Made by a program: the position numbers and the translations under genes. A DNA stretch of 64,000 nucleotides, taken from NCBI GenBank assembly GCA_028551475.1, contig CM052361.1, positions 5,587,501 to 5,651,500 on the forward strand, in the 5' to 3' direction. Positions 37,654 to 51,232 of this stretch are shown in pieces (position 1 is the stretch's first letter; every line of letters begins with the position of its first letter). The DNA comes from Casuarina equisetifolia. Lineage: Eukaryota; Streptophyta; Magnoliopsida; Fagales; Casuarinaceae. The notes under the pieces were generated by a model. It worked only from the letters and a program-made list of their open reading frames with translations, had not been told where the DNA came from and did no database searches.

Positions 37654-40600
37654 TTAATGTGTTTCAGAGGCTAAGTACAGCTTCTGGCCATCATTAATCA
37701 TGTCTACGTCAAGAATTTTACCTCCATCTTCTGACAGTACGCACGAACAATTTGAAATTTCTAGCTTCTCTGCTGCTGTCTGGATAAGCTCTTCAATTGC
37801 AAGTGGAACCCAAAGCACAATTCCATTTCTTCTTTTTTCTTTTGGATCCCATGGGTGGAATGGGAACACCGTGCACTTTCTCGGGAGTATTTTTTCTGAA
37901 TGGGACAAAATTGCAGACATTTACACGCCTATAGTTTCTCAACCAAACCCACATAAAAGAATAGTGAAAAAAAGCTCTTGGCAGATAAAACAGAAGAGAA
38001 GGAGAAGAACTTCAACTTAGATTTTTATCCTGAAGCTGGTAAGTAGATTAGATTTGCTTTAATACGGTGTTTCAGAGCTGTCTCTTATAATATGGAAAGT
38101 TTAAACAGAGAATGCCCATGGTGGAACTAATGCCAGCAAGTTCACATTTTCACTACACTAAATTATTCCACGAATAATTAAAACTATAACCCAAAAAGAG
38201 ATCTTGAGTCACTCCTCCCATATCTCCCTTAAGTTTAATTCCTTAGATATCACATTAATATTCTTATTCTTTTAGGAAGACAAAATCACCTATCTTCTAA
38301 CCTCTAAAGCACGTACTAGTGAGAGAGGCCACAAGTTTGAACCAAACAGGGGATACAAGTTAAACACCACGAAAACAAAAAGGAAAAAGCATAACAATGG
38401 AATCATTTATCTATTTTTATTCATTTCCTAACTTCCCGAATGTCACACCTTGTGTAAACATGGTTTAAATGAAATATTCCGCTCCATCATAACCGAAAAA
38501 AGACCATTTCCCTGCAAGTTCAAGTCCTGGGATGGGCCAAAATGTAGGAAAGAAAAATATGATGCACAGGCTTTGACAGATTATTGTTGTCTGAGTCCAG
38601 GTTTAGGCCCTACACAGTTATTCTAGATTGGGCATAATGCCTACTTTCATCCACCTATAGCTCAGGCTTTCCAGCCTACAACAATTGCTACCTTACCAAA
38701 CCGCGATTAGTAGACAAGATTCAAATCAGACTCAAGTAGATAAATTTTTATGCTTCAGAGTTTGTCTCAGGCTTGTATCTTTTTTCTATTTCTACGAAAA
38801 AGCAAGTCATTCACCTGCTTTGTGGTGACTAGATTCTCTGATTCACACATGTTCGCATAGAAAGAGTTAATCATAGAACTGTTCCAGTACCTGTGGTTTC
38901 CTGGCCAGAATAGGGGAATTCTGATAACTCAGCTAACTTTGCACCTTCCAGTAGCTTGATCATATTACTGTTTCCACACTTTCGGCCTTCGTCAATTGGG
39001 GTTTTCCCCCATCTGTACAAGTCAAATAACAAAAAAATGAAATAGGTTTCAGAGAGATAAAAGAGACGAATCAGCTATAGATAAAAGGATTTCTTGATTC
39101 TCTTTAACTACTTCAGAGGGAAAGAAGACAACGACACAAAGACTGAGAACGAAGCAAAACTACCACGAGCCATATGTTAGACAGTTTTTATAATGAGGGA
39201 TAAAATTATATAGGGCCGCCAGTAAGTTGGCAGAATCCATGATAAGGAAGAGTTCCAAGGTGCCCTTTTTCAGCAAGTGTTTCAAGATGCCATATAATAT
39301 AGTACCGAGAAAGTAACCTAAACAAGAAGATCTAACTGTTCTAAGTCTTTGAGAGATAAACCAATCTTTTATTCTCCCAGTTTCATGAAGTCCACTTCTC
39401 ACGATATAGTTTATTGTTAAAAGGTGCAATAGGTATACTTCAACACAGTTAAGGCCAAAGCAAGACAAATAATTTGAGGATTTGATCTCAGAGATTACTT
39501 TTCATTACATTTGAAATGTAAAGCCGGGGGTTTGTGAGAAGGGAAAAGGGATCTACGCCTTCACAGAGAGCAAAAGAGCTATAGCAGATAACTCCATCTA
39601 AGGTTATTGGATGGCTTGCAAAAACTACAGATCTTAAAGTAGCACACTTAGTAGGCTTCAATAATAACTGTGACTAGGTGGGTATATTGAACTCATAAAC
39701 ATGGGCGTATCATTATTGAAAATCCAGAAAAGCAAAATGAGTATCTGGATTGTACCTGTCCTTCGAGAATACACTAGCCCCAGCTTCTATGAGCAACCGT
39801 GCCATCAAATGTAAACCTTCAGAGGCAGCTACATGAAGTGGAGTTCGATGATCATAGTCGCTGGAGTTTGGATCAATACCAGAGGACAACATCCTTTTAA
39901 GGAAGTCATAATCTCCCTCTGCAACAGCTGTACAGAGAACGGTACCAGGAGAGTCCATCTTCAAAGAGGCCCCTTCTTTAAAAAGTAAACAAGCAATTCG
40001 ATCATGGCCATTCTTGATGGCTTCAAGTAAAGGTGTATTCCCAAAATTATCTGCAAAAAACAAAACAAAAAACCAAGTGTGATCCTATGAGATGTGTAAC
40101 AGAGTAAAATTTGCTCTTATTCTGAGTTATCACAAGAAACCTACCTCTAACATTCATATCTACTCCTTCCTGAATAAGGAAAAGTATGACATCTTCATGT
40201 CCCCTGGATGCTGCAAGATGCTGTTCAAACAAAGGCTACAATCAGACACATATGCTGCCTTTAGGAGTAAACTGCAAACAACATATATTGCAGAAGCTGC
40301 CACCAACTTGGTCCGTGTATCTCCAGTTTATGCCACAGTTAGGGACAGTACCGTTCTCCGACCGCATTCACATACATATGTGCATGCAACCAAACCTGTA
40401 CGGCCACCCATCCACATACAATATGTATGGACTGATATGGGTAATGTTTTCTTGGTATGTACACAATAGATAACATATAGAATACATCGAAAAAATGCCC
40501 CCAGTAGCAAAAGAGAAGGGGAGGCTTACTATTTCTTTGAGCTTATGGGGCGAGATTCCTGTACAAATTATCTGGTGAGTGGTTAATATTCGATCTTCAG

Positions 40601-43600
40601 GCTGTTTGAATTACATTTTCAAATGTAAAGTTCAGAGAAGACGCCATTCAAGCTAGATGAGATTACTTATGAAGCGTCAACCTGAAATACTGCAATGAAG
40701 TTGCACATGGTGCACCATATCTTAAGTGAAACGAGACCAAACATTTTGAAACTGCCACTAGATTGGTTGCTTGAAAAATAGAAGTCCAATCGACAGAGAG
40801 ATGTTGGACACTAAGAAGAGTTCAGCTGATTGAAGATGCCTTTTCTATTTGATATGTTGAAGAGTGGAGAACCTAAGAATCCGGAACATTGAAGGTGGAT
40901 TCATCATAAAAACTTGTGAATTGGAGCCTCTACCATATGGAATTGTAAAAGAGCTGGTTCTAGAAGGTCATCAAGAGATAGCAAGGGAGAAGGTGCTTTG
41001 TGCTTTTATGATAACGAAATTGTGTCGAACCTCTAGAAAAAATTCAAACAAAGTCTTCCACATTGACAAGAATGGAATGTTTTCTTCACCTTTCTTCCTC
41101 CTAGACCATTACATAAGTACTAGGGTGGAGTTTCTCAACACTTGTACTCTCTGCCTTGGTAATTAAAACATTTTCTGAAAAATATCTTGCATCATTACAC
41201 CGATTAAGATCCTCACTCTACAAACATTTGTACAGAGAAACTAAATCAATATCACTCTTTTTCCTTTGTTAACATTCAAACTGTACGAGGATATTATTGC
41301 TTCATGGAGAAAATCATAATTCATTTTCCAATTGTCAGTGATTCCAATTACTATTTATCTTGTATCCACTGTAATATTAAATATAATTGAAGAAAAGACG
41401 ATACAGTTCATTTTACTATTGGATTGGATATAAGCCAAGAAACAGTCCCTATCAAGTATACCAGTATAACTTGGTATAAAACAAATGTTAAGAAGAAAAT
41501 AACAAGGGTGAAAATCTACTATTCATAAGACAAGTAAAAAGCATTGGTAAAATTCCCATACCAAGGGTGACCTGCCATCATAATCCGTCTTGTTGGGATC
41601 AGCTCCAGTTCGTACCAGACCTTTTAACTGAAATAGATCTCCATGATAAGCAGCACTATTCACCTTCAACGCAAGCTCAGCTTCTTGTTTCCCAATATGA
41701 AAGGAGATATCTGATTCCAGTTGCTTGACTCGATTGGACTCTCTACCCTGTAAGGTATCAGATAATTATAGCCATCTTATTTAGAGGCAGCAGACTAATA
41801 TCAATTTCATATAAAGAAACAAAAAAAGAAAAGATTGGTCAAGATTCTGAAGATTGGGTTAAAAAATGTACTTATATTCAAGTCCACATTTTACTTACAG
41901 AAGTGTCAGGAACTCAAGTAAAAGCATAGACATTACAAAGTTAATTACCTCTAGAAGGTTGTTGAAGATTTTTCGACCATCATTAAAATATATATCTAAT
42001 ACATTTGTAAAAGATTGTTTATCAAGCCGTAGGAGCCTGCATAGTTCACAGACTCGAACTGTATAGGGCTGAGGAATGTTGCAAAGAATTGAAATTTCTC
42101 CACATGAGCTGTCAGGTTCCAGAAGTGAGATAGTTCCTTCTGTTCCATCTTCCCCTATGCCTACCTCCTCCTGCTCAAGATCATTTTTGTTAGTCCTCTA
42201 AGCATAAAAATGTTGACAATCTCAGAATCCCAATCCTGACTTCTAGAAAGGAAACAATTGAACCACAGTGTGAGGGATATACAGTTAGAAACAAAATCAT
42301 ATTAAAGGTTATATATGCAGCAGATCTAGGAAGCAGTTAAAAGCTTCATGCCCCATGGGAAAACTACATAGACAAAGAATATGTAGTACGATTTAATGAA
42401 TGAACAACATGTTAACATGCTTAAAGACAAACTCATACGTCAGTATACAGAAACCAAGGAGTAGACAATTTATGCAAGAAAAATAAACAGAGATAAACGA
42501 AAGAGAAAAACCATAGTGTTCATCAAACATAATGGTTGATAGCGGTGAATATGGAATGTAGAATCATACCAGCACGCCATCACAGACAAAATAAAGTTGA
42601 TCTACTACATTTCCTTGTTCCATTATCACTTCTCCTGGAAGGAAAAACTCCTCATGGACTCTGATAGCCTACAGGAACAAACAAGATAATTTACTTTGTC
42701 AATGCGTACAAATCCAAGGATTTCAATGCAAAAAATGAAATCCTATCTAAAGTTAGTGCACAACAATGCTTTTGATTATTACTCACGTTTTCCGCCTATT
42801 ATTGTTGTTCCAAAATAAGCATAAAGACCCTAAAGCAACACTAACTTTTTAATGCTACCCTTGGGATTAAAGCTTATGGAAATTGTCAATCACAAGAGAA
42901 GTCCATTATCAATTGCAAATGAAGTCCAAAAATGACTTAGAAATATTAACAAACAATTATTCTATGTAAAAATTACTCACAATTTGATTGATGAATTCTG
43001 AAGAGCATCCCTTAAACATAGAAACATTTTCAATGTACGGCAAGTATAAAGTTTGGGAAATCTGCAATGAAAGGTCAACTCATTGTGATTAGCTCAAAAT
43101 TATTGATAGAAAATTTATTTTAATTAATGAACCATGGCGGGAAGTTGAAGCTCAAGAAAAAGCAAGAATAACAATGAGAAAAAATAATTGCCTACCGACA
43201 AGAGTTGTTCTAGATAGTAACAAAACTTACAATTATGTTTCTGGCATTATGGAGCCTGCAGTTTCAAGTGTTTGGATTTCCTTGGATATAGAAACTGGGT
43301 TTTTAAACTAATTTAGATTTTCCCAACATGACTGCTTTAGCAGAACGAGGATCCTGGCCATGGGCCATTTTTTATGGTTTATCTGTTTCTAGTTCTTTAA
43401 ATTGTTTTAGTTTGGCTTTAGTGCTTCCAATTTTATGAGTCCAAGTCCAACCAGAATCCGGAGTCTTAGAACTCCTTCTGTTTGTGTGAGAGAGAATTTT
43501 GATCCATAAGTTTCATCCATAGTGTGTCTTTGTTTCTGATTTAGCACACCAAAAGAACAATATAGGCAGATGAAAGTCTAGAGAGTATCTTATGTTTTAC

Positions 43601-46600
43601 AAAATTGGAAAATTTATTCTTGTGCTATGGATGCACATAAGAATTATCAGGTGCATAGTGAAAGGTCCATCCTAATAAAGCATCCCTTGGAGATACCTGT
43701 GGCACTTAGCAAGCAATTATTTAGACATGCTGGGTACATGAAAGATGCAATCCTGACTAAGTCAAACAACAAAGTTGACTAATACATCTCATGAACAAAT
43801 TCCACCAAGAAGAAGGAAGAGCATAGACAACAAGAATTCTGAAAGACTGACAGGAAAGCATGAAATTTCAGAAAATTTAAGATCAGAGATCAAAAAATTA
43901 GATTTTTTTTCAGAAGGAAAAAAAAAATGATACTGGTAGTAGTGGAGATTCAAAATCCCTCTTTTTCTACTTGCCTTGGAGCGAATAGTCATTGGGATAT
44001 CCTGAAGAACAGCAGCCTCAGTGTAGCTACTCTCATGCTGTAAGCGCAAGTGACCTTTGATTTGATCGCGGATGTCCCTCCCAAGTCTATTTCTGTTAAC
44101 ATATCTGATGATATCTGTCATTTTGTCCCTGAACTTCTCTGTCTTTGATCCTTTTACAATCAATGCTGTCATATTACCAATCAAATAAGCACCAAGAACC
44201 ATGTCGAAAGAGACATATATCATGATGAATATCATTTCCCTCATATTGACTGCATGAATATCTCCATAACCTGCAACAGAAGTGTACAATTAGAAAGGAT
44301 TGATTATGACTAAAATGCATTGCAGAATATGGATCTAAGCATTACAAAATGTGGATAAATCATCAGAACATACAACAGTAACCTGAAGGAAGTTAGTTGA
44401 CGACATATTCTAAACAAAAAAACTAAGAAAGGAATATGGTGTAAAGAAAATTAGAAAATAAAAATTAGCAGGAGACACTTACTGCAACGGAAAGCCTATT
44501 ATAGATACTCCTTCTCTAGCATAAAATTGTTCAAGATTGGCAAAGAAATTAGACCTCAGTCTAGGCTTGAAACCAAGGTCTGACCTGTCTGCCTATTGAA
44601 AAAGTCAGAATAAGAACAAAGAAAAATTCAAGCTACTTATCCTTCATCACATATGAGAGTCAAAATTGAATTTCCCTTTCCTTCAATGTTTTCATCAAAT
44701 TGAATGCACAGTCAGGAAGCATACTCATTTCCTTTCCTTCTCTAAATAAAATCTTAAAATCTGCTTAGGTTGCTCAAGTTCGGGAAAACCTAAAGCAGAT
44801 GCTCTAATTATTTCTGTCACATATGAAGTTATTATTCTAACCGTTAGCATCCAATAATTCTTTGGTCTAACTATTACCCATTTAAATCGCATTTAGCCAC
44901 AGCTAAAGAGAAGCATAAAACCAAAACATCAAAGACAATGTTATGTAGTAAGAATCCTAAATTCCACCCAACATCTTGAGATCCTAAATCCTATTCAGTG
45001 TATGCTTCCTTCTGTTATTGTCAACATCTCATCACTTTTGATAAAAATCAACAAGCAGAAGACTGAGAACTAATACTTTCTGCAATATTTTGGCTAGCCT
45101 GCAGCAATTGCACCACAAGTTTGAAAAATATGCTACCTCAAAACTCCATCACCATTTGATGACCTCTCTAGACTAGAATGACACAACTCATGAGATGACA
45201 AACCAGACAAACATCACAAAACCCGTAAGCATTTGTGGTTGTGTGTTATAGAAGGTAAAAGATAAATTAACTCACCAACAGTGGCCATGGTAACAATTGC
45301 AAAGTATAAAGATGTAATATAGCGCTTCCAGATGTCAATCTCCCTGAAATGTGAATAGCTATAGTCACCCAGCTTTAAACTTCCAATCCAAGTGTAAGTC
45401 TCTTCTTCAGCAGGCAGAGTGGTAGCCAAATAGTAAAAGATGCAGGCTGCCGTGTGTGTGCAGTAAAGTTCAACAACAAGAAGTTTTACAATCCTTGTAA
45501 ACGTGTATTTGATGCGTATATCCTTCTCCATCTGTTGAAAAAATTCTGTGACTTTACGGACCCGACATAACCTGATCCATAGAAGGTACCTCACTTCCTC
45601 TTTTCCTCCACTAGCCTGTTCAGAACAGATTTCTCAAATAATTACAGAAGGTAACAACTTGAAAAATACATAATCAGTAGAAGATCTATGTGTATACTAT
45701 CTATCATTTTCCTTCCATTTTGATACCAATAACTTATTGCAACAATGAAAGCCTGAAGAAGACAAATGCAACAGATAGTAGTTTGATGGCGTCTTTGGAA
45801 AGTGTATTTTTCCATTGGCCTGCTAATCACAGAACGGGAACACTCCAGTGATAAATAACCAAGCAGATTTTTTTTTCTTAATGCAACCATATTTAAGAGA
45901 TAACAGTAATACTAAAAGAGAGTGAATATACCTTGTAGATCAGATCCCAAGGCATACAAGCAAGAAGATCAAGTGCAAAACTAGATTTCAGGTACCTGCG
46001 GTCAAGAAATAAAACACAGAACAGAAAGCGAAAGACAGACAAAATCAGCGGCTACAGAAGCAACATGTCGGTAAATTCTAAAATATGACCAATACGGTCC
46101 CAGACATCTCGTTGTTGGATTCCCCCTCTTTGTCATGCCACGTTAGCTAAAGCAAAAGATCGGGGCTTAGCCCACTTTCCAAACTTTCCGATATCGTTTA
46201 AGGAAATCGAGAAGGGAAGAAAAAAACTGACCTTAGGGCAATAGGGACGCGCTTATAGACCATCCGGTAGGTCCGACTGTCTCTGAAGGCCACAAAGAAC
46301 TGCAGGATAATGTCGAAAAGGAAAGCTATCTGCCCAGCAATGTCCAGTATGAAGAGGTTCTCGGGCAATCCCCGGAAGAAACCGAACTCCATGGGCGTGA
46401 AGAAGGAGGAGTACACTGCCCACAACAGTATGAACTTCCTCCATGCCCGATACCACCTGCACTTAAGACTGTCAATTTCTTTTCTCCAGTTGAAACAAAT
46501 ATGGAGGCTACCGACCAAACCTTATCAGAGGAGAATAATCTTATCAAGCAAATGAAAAACTGCAAAAAGGGTCATTTCTATCACAGTGAAAATCTTTACT

Positions 46601-48047
46601 CTTTTTTTCATTTTTCGTGATTCTCTACTTTCTAGGAGGCAAGAAAGCAAAGACTGTAGGAGGTTGGTGTTCTTCTTTTGAGTTCCTTTGCGATGCGTTA
46701 GATAACTCATTTTGAAGATTGTCAATACAGGAAGGGCCATTTAATGCTGCAAGAAGAATAATTGGCGTTGGAGAAACCAGCAGCCAGTGTAGTTGTGCAT
46801 AAGGTATGCCTCCCTGGCCTTAACATGGCCAAGCCGGCTACGGCCAGCTTCCGACAATGAGCATGCATGCAAGTGTTTCCTCACTTTATTCTGCTATTTT
46901 CCTCCGTACAAAGCCAGAGAAAATCCAGTAAGTGCGCATGCAAAATAGATACCAGAGTTGGATGGCTCCGCCAAGACACAGTGGGGATGTAACTTTACCA
47001 AGAACAGGTTTTACCGATATCTGATCGTACATTTTTGCTTAAACACAAGATTTTCATACAGTTCTAGAACGACCTAACATCCCCCATAAGTTTTTTATCC
47101 TCCCTTTTAGAAGCATAAAAGGACTTACTTTGATCTTTAAACCAAAAAATCTACCTCGAATCTCCTTCCATTAATGTATTAATGCTATTACTTGTCCTAT
47201 TAGATTCGCACGCCTGCAATCCAAGGTCAATCATTGACAACTTTGCGTTACTTTCGGACCGGCCGGCAAACTCACGTTTCGCGAACAGCAAAGACAGACG
47301 AACTCATATCCTGGTGTCACCGTCAGAGACAACGACCGTACTGTCGGAGATCCCGTCATCGTTGTCCGATTCAATTTTCACTCACCCAGCTGTAAACTCT
47401 ACTATCGTCGATTTCGTCCACTCGAAAAAGCCAAAAGCCGACGACGGGGACGTGCTCGGGCCCTGACAAGGATTCGGCGGACCAATATATTACTTAAACG
47501 GCACGTTTACAGGTGGCGGCTCTTTACCCAGCAATCCAAAAACTTTGTCTCTTCTCGTTCGTATCCGTCATCATGTCCCCGGAATCCAATTTCTTAGCAT
47601 CTATGAACTCGAACCTTTAATTGAAACTTTTCATGGGTGGTGTGATATGCCCAAAACTAGCACTCTACTTCTGTATGAAATTGGTTAATTCCATGTATAA
47701 TTACCAGATATTATAAGATTAAGATTTTGATCTGAATTTAAGGAAAAAAAGGAAACCAGAGAGATGGTGAAGTGTAGATGGTGGTGGTGGTGGTGGTGGA
47801 GGTGGTACCTATTTTCGGGATGGATGACGAGGCCTTGAGAGAGGTCACGGATGCCGAGGAGGATGCTCTCGCGACTGAACTTCCGGCGAGTGGACTCGAG
47901 CCCGAACTCGTTGCTGATCAGTCTGAAGCGGCTTCCACGCGACGATTTGAGCCGGTCCCTCAGGTCCTCCAGTTCGTACTCTTCCTCATTCTGCTCCACC
48001 CGCTCCTCGTTCTCCTCCTCTCTCTTCCTCGACGCTCTTCCTGCCAT
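37654..48047 (-). CDS. SKOR/GORK-like: Outward-rectifying Shaker K+ channel, SKOR/GORK type
   Basis: Plasma-membrane K+-release channel; in Arabidopsis SKOR loads K+ into xylem and GORK releases it from guard cells. Thirteen exons: 48047-47809, 46456-46232, 45995-45932, 45615-45276, 44270-43975, 43061-42981, 42668-42570, 42170-41949, 41747-41562, 40220-40145, 40050-39756, 39012-38891, 37895-37654. They sum to 829 codons with the stop (828 residues, the length of Arabidopsis SKOR), all in frame. Exon 1 is a charged cytosolic start. Exons 2-4 hold S1-S5 with the Arg-rich S4 (LLWIRLCRVRKV). The pore filter TVGYGD spans the exon 4/5 joint. Exons 6-8 form the cyclic-nucleotide-binding-like domain, exons 9-12 the ankyrin repeats (GRSPLHLAASRG, RTPLHVAASEG), and exon 13 the C-terminal KHA domain (GIVLWVP, GQKLYLASETH). 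The intron after exon 5 starts with GC instead of GT. SKOR versus GORK needs a tree. Confidence 0.97.
47776..47806. repeat. GGT/ACC microsatellite next to the exon 1 donor
   Basis: About nine GGT units on the plus strand, one with GGA, lying 2-30 bases inside intron 1 of the K+ channel gene. In the transcript it reads as an ACC run directly after the GT donor. Confidence 0.85.
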
Positions 48048-49106
48048 CTCCTCCGATTTCAAATTAAGCCCGGGACTCGCCCCTGTCCTGTTATAGACCT
48101 GCACATCACGACGATTCGCACATTGCTTGGTGATCCACTGCAACATCATCTTGCATTAACTACGACTTCTATTGCAGCCACAAAGTGCTGCATCAATCCC
48201 TCGCATTATCACGACAAAAAGGAAAAAAGACACAAATTGTGCACGGCAGAGATTAACATAAAGTCACCTTCAGAAAGAAGAAAAGACGAGGATTTGACGT
48301 TCGGAATCACGAGAAACCCGAGATTCGCCCGTGACGTCAAAAACGGGCTAGCGTTTGGAGCAGATATAATGGCTCAGTTTCCGACGGAGAACGTAAGGTC
48401 CAAAAGGACAAGCAGCGTTCTCGAACCTCCTAAATTTGGCGGGAAAGAAGATAGCAAAACGGATAGAGAGCCGATTGAATACACAGGGACGGCCTTCCGG
48501 AGTGAATATATACTGACAAGGCTGACATATGCATCATTTCAAGGCGCAAGACAATGGTTTCGTGGATTTTGCCATTAGCATTACTTAATCTTTGTGCTTT
48601 CGTGAAGGCTTATTTAACTCAATCTTAGTTGTAATTTAAGAAAAATAAAATGGAGGGTGACGGCTACGGCACATGAACGCCGCCATGCTGGGGATTGTTT
48701 ATGCATTGTTCTCCAGTGGCAAAGGGACAGAGTTCCAGGCAGATCGGTCGTTCCATTCCAATCCTCCGGAGACGCGTGCTCTTTTCGCAAATGTAATCAA
48801 GTTGCAATACAACTATCATAAATAAGTTGCCTGTCTTTTCCAGCATTGTTTCCGGCCTAAACGTGTCAGATCATTCTTGTTGACTGTCATTTACACGTCA
48901 TACGTGTCTTGCCGATAAGGTGCTCTATCTCTCCATTGATTGCCTTGTAACTTCAGTGAAAACCTTGTCTAATAGCTCGACAGCTAAGGAGTGGTTAGTG
49001 GAAAACATACATTAACCAAGCAGCAGTGTACATTTTAAATCGAAATGCGATCTCCTGAGGATCAAGGTTGCCCAAGTCACATGATGAAAGCAGTGTTTAG
49101 TGGAAA
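48048..49106. other. Upstream region of the K+ channel gene and spacer
   Basis: Probable promoter and 5' leader of the minus-strand channel in the first few hundred bases. The long plus-strand open frame at 47778-48578 runs antisense to exon 1 and has no family of its own. No other gene. Confidence 0.45.
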
Positions 49107-50865
49107 AAATTCATTGGTTTCCTTGTTTCCAGGGTGTTTGTTGATCGAATGGACTCCTTAATTTTAATGGTGGGGATTACCAAACACAGTGCCGTTTCCA
49201 CTTTGATAACTGACCGAGTTTGGTGCATAGAAGTTATCTATTTGGGAAATGCAACTTATAAAACCATGCTCTTATGACATAGGCATCATGTTGGTTCTTG
49301 TGATTGGAAGCCAAAGATTTTAGGTAGAAACAATTGGGAAGTGGGTTATCCGAAGAGAAAAGGGAGAGTGCGTTCATTTTTTGACATCATCCACCTTTCT
49401 ATCCTCACGGACGAAAGTGCTGGTTGACATCATATATATGATTTACAGGATCAATTTGGTGGAGCACTATCATTCCAAAGGTGGAAGAGAAATGGAGGAC
49501 ATTATGCACCACATACTTCAAATTAATGGAAATGCACCTTGTCACCAATTAGGTTTCTGCTATTCCAGTCCACGAAGAACCGATGCCATGGCGTCACAGT
49601 GGCTAATGGGTTTTGTTTTGTTTTGTTTTGTTTTGCTTTTAGACGCTTAATGCTTGTGTTGCACAAAACACTTACAGAACTAGTTTATAAAGAAAACCAG
49701 TGGCCAACTAGATTATATTATAATTACAAACTCCTTTCATGTGATTAGGCCAAATGACAAACAAAGAATAGAATTGTTTCGAGGTTCTGGAAAATTTCGA
49801 AGCACTTTGAATTAGTATTGCCCAACGGTTCAAACTTCCACACTCTTTTGATAGGCCAAGTTGTTAAAGTTATTAGTCTTTGCAAGAATTGTTGTGGAAG
49901 CTAATGGGAAAGTGTATGATCCATGGAAGATGGGTCGTGCCCAATCAACACTTCAAGGAAAATACTTTGAAGTTAATATGAAGTAAATGAAGGTGCATGA
50001 CATGCACAAATTGATTTGTACTGGATCAACACTTTAAAAAAATAAAATCTTCAAGTTTGAAAAAAAAAAACCCATCAAGCACCAACAAATCTCCTTTAAC
50101 TATAAGTGGTAGTTCAACTTTTCTTATAAAAAAGTCAAATATGTAAAGTTGTTAAAAAAAACTAAAATTCAATCAAATCAAACTTAACATAAAAGTTAAG
50201 TTCAGCTTTGTGTAGTTCTAGCAGGTCGATGGTCCTACTATCATGAAATCAATTTTACTCTCTTTAGTGTCTTTGTCTCATCTTTTGTCTTTTATTTTAT
50301 ATTAATTTTCTTATATCTCTGTAGCTTACCAACCTCCATTTTATTATAGATGTTCACTTTACTATTCTCCACATTCATGTTTTCATTATTCCACTCACTC
50401 AGTCAATTGAACCAAAGAAGCCAACCAATTTTGATTTTCGGGTATCTTTTTCTAGATTCTAGCCATGTCCCTTCAGGCTGTGAAATCGTGTTTGTTTATC
50501 TGAGAAAGGAAGACTTTTGCTGCAAATTGTGTCATTAAAAATTTCAATGAGGATAAGAAGCATTGAAGCCGTCGTTTTGGGCTACTATGGTCACTGTATC
50601 CAACCTTCTTTTGACTTTGCAAAAAGCACAAATGCTGAGAAGTTTGGTTATGGCCTTTCAGGACACGGATTTAAAGTGTGACGTTTATAGTGAATATAAT
50701 TGGTTGTGGCTATTTGTATTCACAGTATTCTATTTATACTTTAGAAAGAAAAAACTTTTATATGAAATCAAATTATCTTTAAACCCGAATTTACCATAAC
50801 CTGCCGTACATCAATTGAAAGGTAATTAAATATGCGCAGGATACTTTCAACAGACAGTAAAAAAA

Positions 50866-51165
50866 GTGATGGTCCAACTGAGGTCAACCCAACTGGCCGC
50901 TATGGATCCTAGCGACACCGGCTCGTTATCCTTCCACTGCCAAGAGCGGGAGGTAGTCGCTGCTCTGTGAAACCAGCCTCACGCTGTGCCCCCCTCTATA
51001 GTAACCACGTCACTCCGGCCTTCGCTAAAGTAACGTGGCTCAACTCTTGGCTTGGAACGGGCGAGCCATCAAGTAGCGCCTAGAGCCCGACCAGCTGGGC
51101 TGGGCTAGAGTCCCATCACCTTAGAGCCCTCACTTGAGTTACAAGCCCGCGTTACTGAGCTCGGC
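50866..51165 (-). ncRNA. 7SL (signal recognition particle) RNA gene, copy 1
   Basis: The minus strand reads as plant SRP RNA: GCCGAGCTCAGTAACGCGGG at the 5' end, then GGCTTGTAACTCAAG, GGTCGGGCTCTAG in the middle, TGGCAGTGGAAGGATAACGA towards the end, and GGCCAGTTGGGTTGACCTCA before a run of seven T. The length of 300 nt is that of plant 7SL RNA. The RNA scaffolds SRP in the cytosol and helps target secretory proteins to the ER. Ends are placed from sequence similarity, so they may be off by a few bases. Copies 1 and 2 share changes (GGGCTCTAAGG, GACTCTAGCC) not in copy 3, so they are the closest pair. Promoter parts and T run are intact, so expression is plausible, but pseudogene status cannot be excluded. 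Confidence 0.9.
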
Positions 51166-51189
51166 AAGCATTAAGCTCGTGGCAGGTGT

Positions 51190-51232
51190 CAATAAAGAAA
51201 AAAATGTTTCTACTTCGTTACGATGTGGGACT
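51190..51232 (-). promoter_or_regulatory. USE and TATA-like box of 7SL copy 1
   Basis: On the minus strand AGTCCCACATCG (51221-51232) fits the plant snRNA-type Upstream Sequence Element (RTCCCACATCG). TTTATTG at 51190-51196 is the TATA-like box, 24 bases away and about 25 bases before the RNA start. That spacing is the one known for RNA polymerase III use in plants; Arabidopsis 7SL is known to need USE plus TATA. Confidence 0.85.

Noticed and set aside
40864-41166. 100-codon frame inside intron 9 of the K+ channel gene
   Set aside because: No family resemblance; probably chance in intron sequence.
47778-48578. Plus-strand open frame of 266 codons
   Set aside because: It runs antisense to exon 1 and the leader of the K+ channel gene, whose reading is certain, and shows no family of its own.
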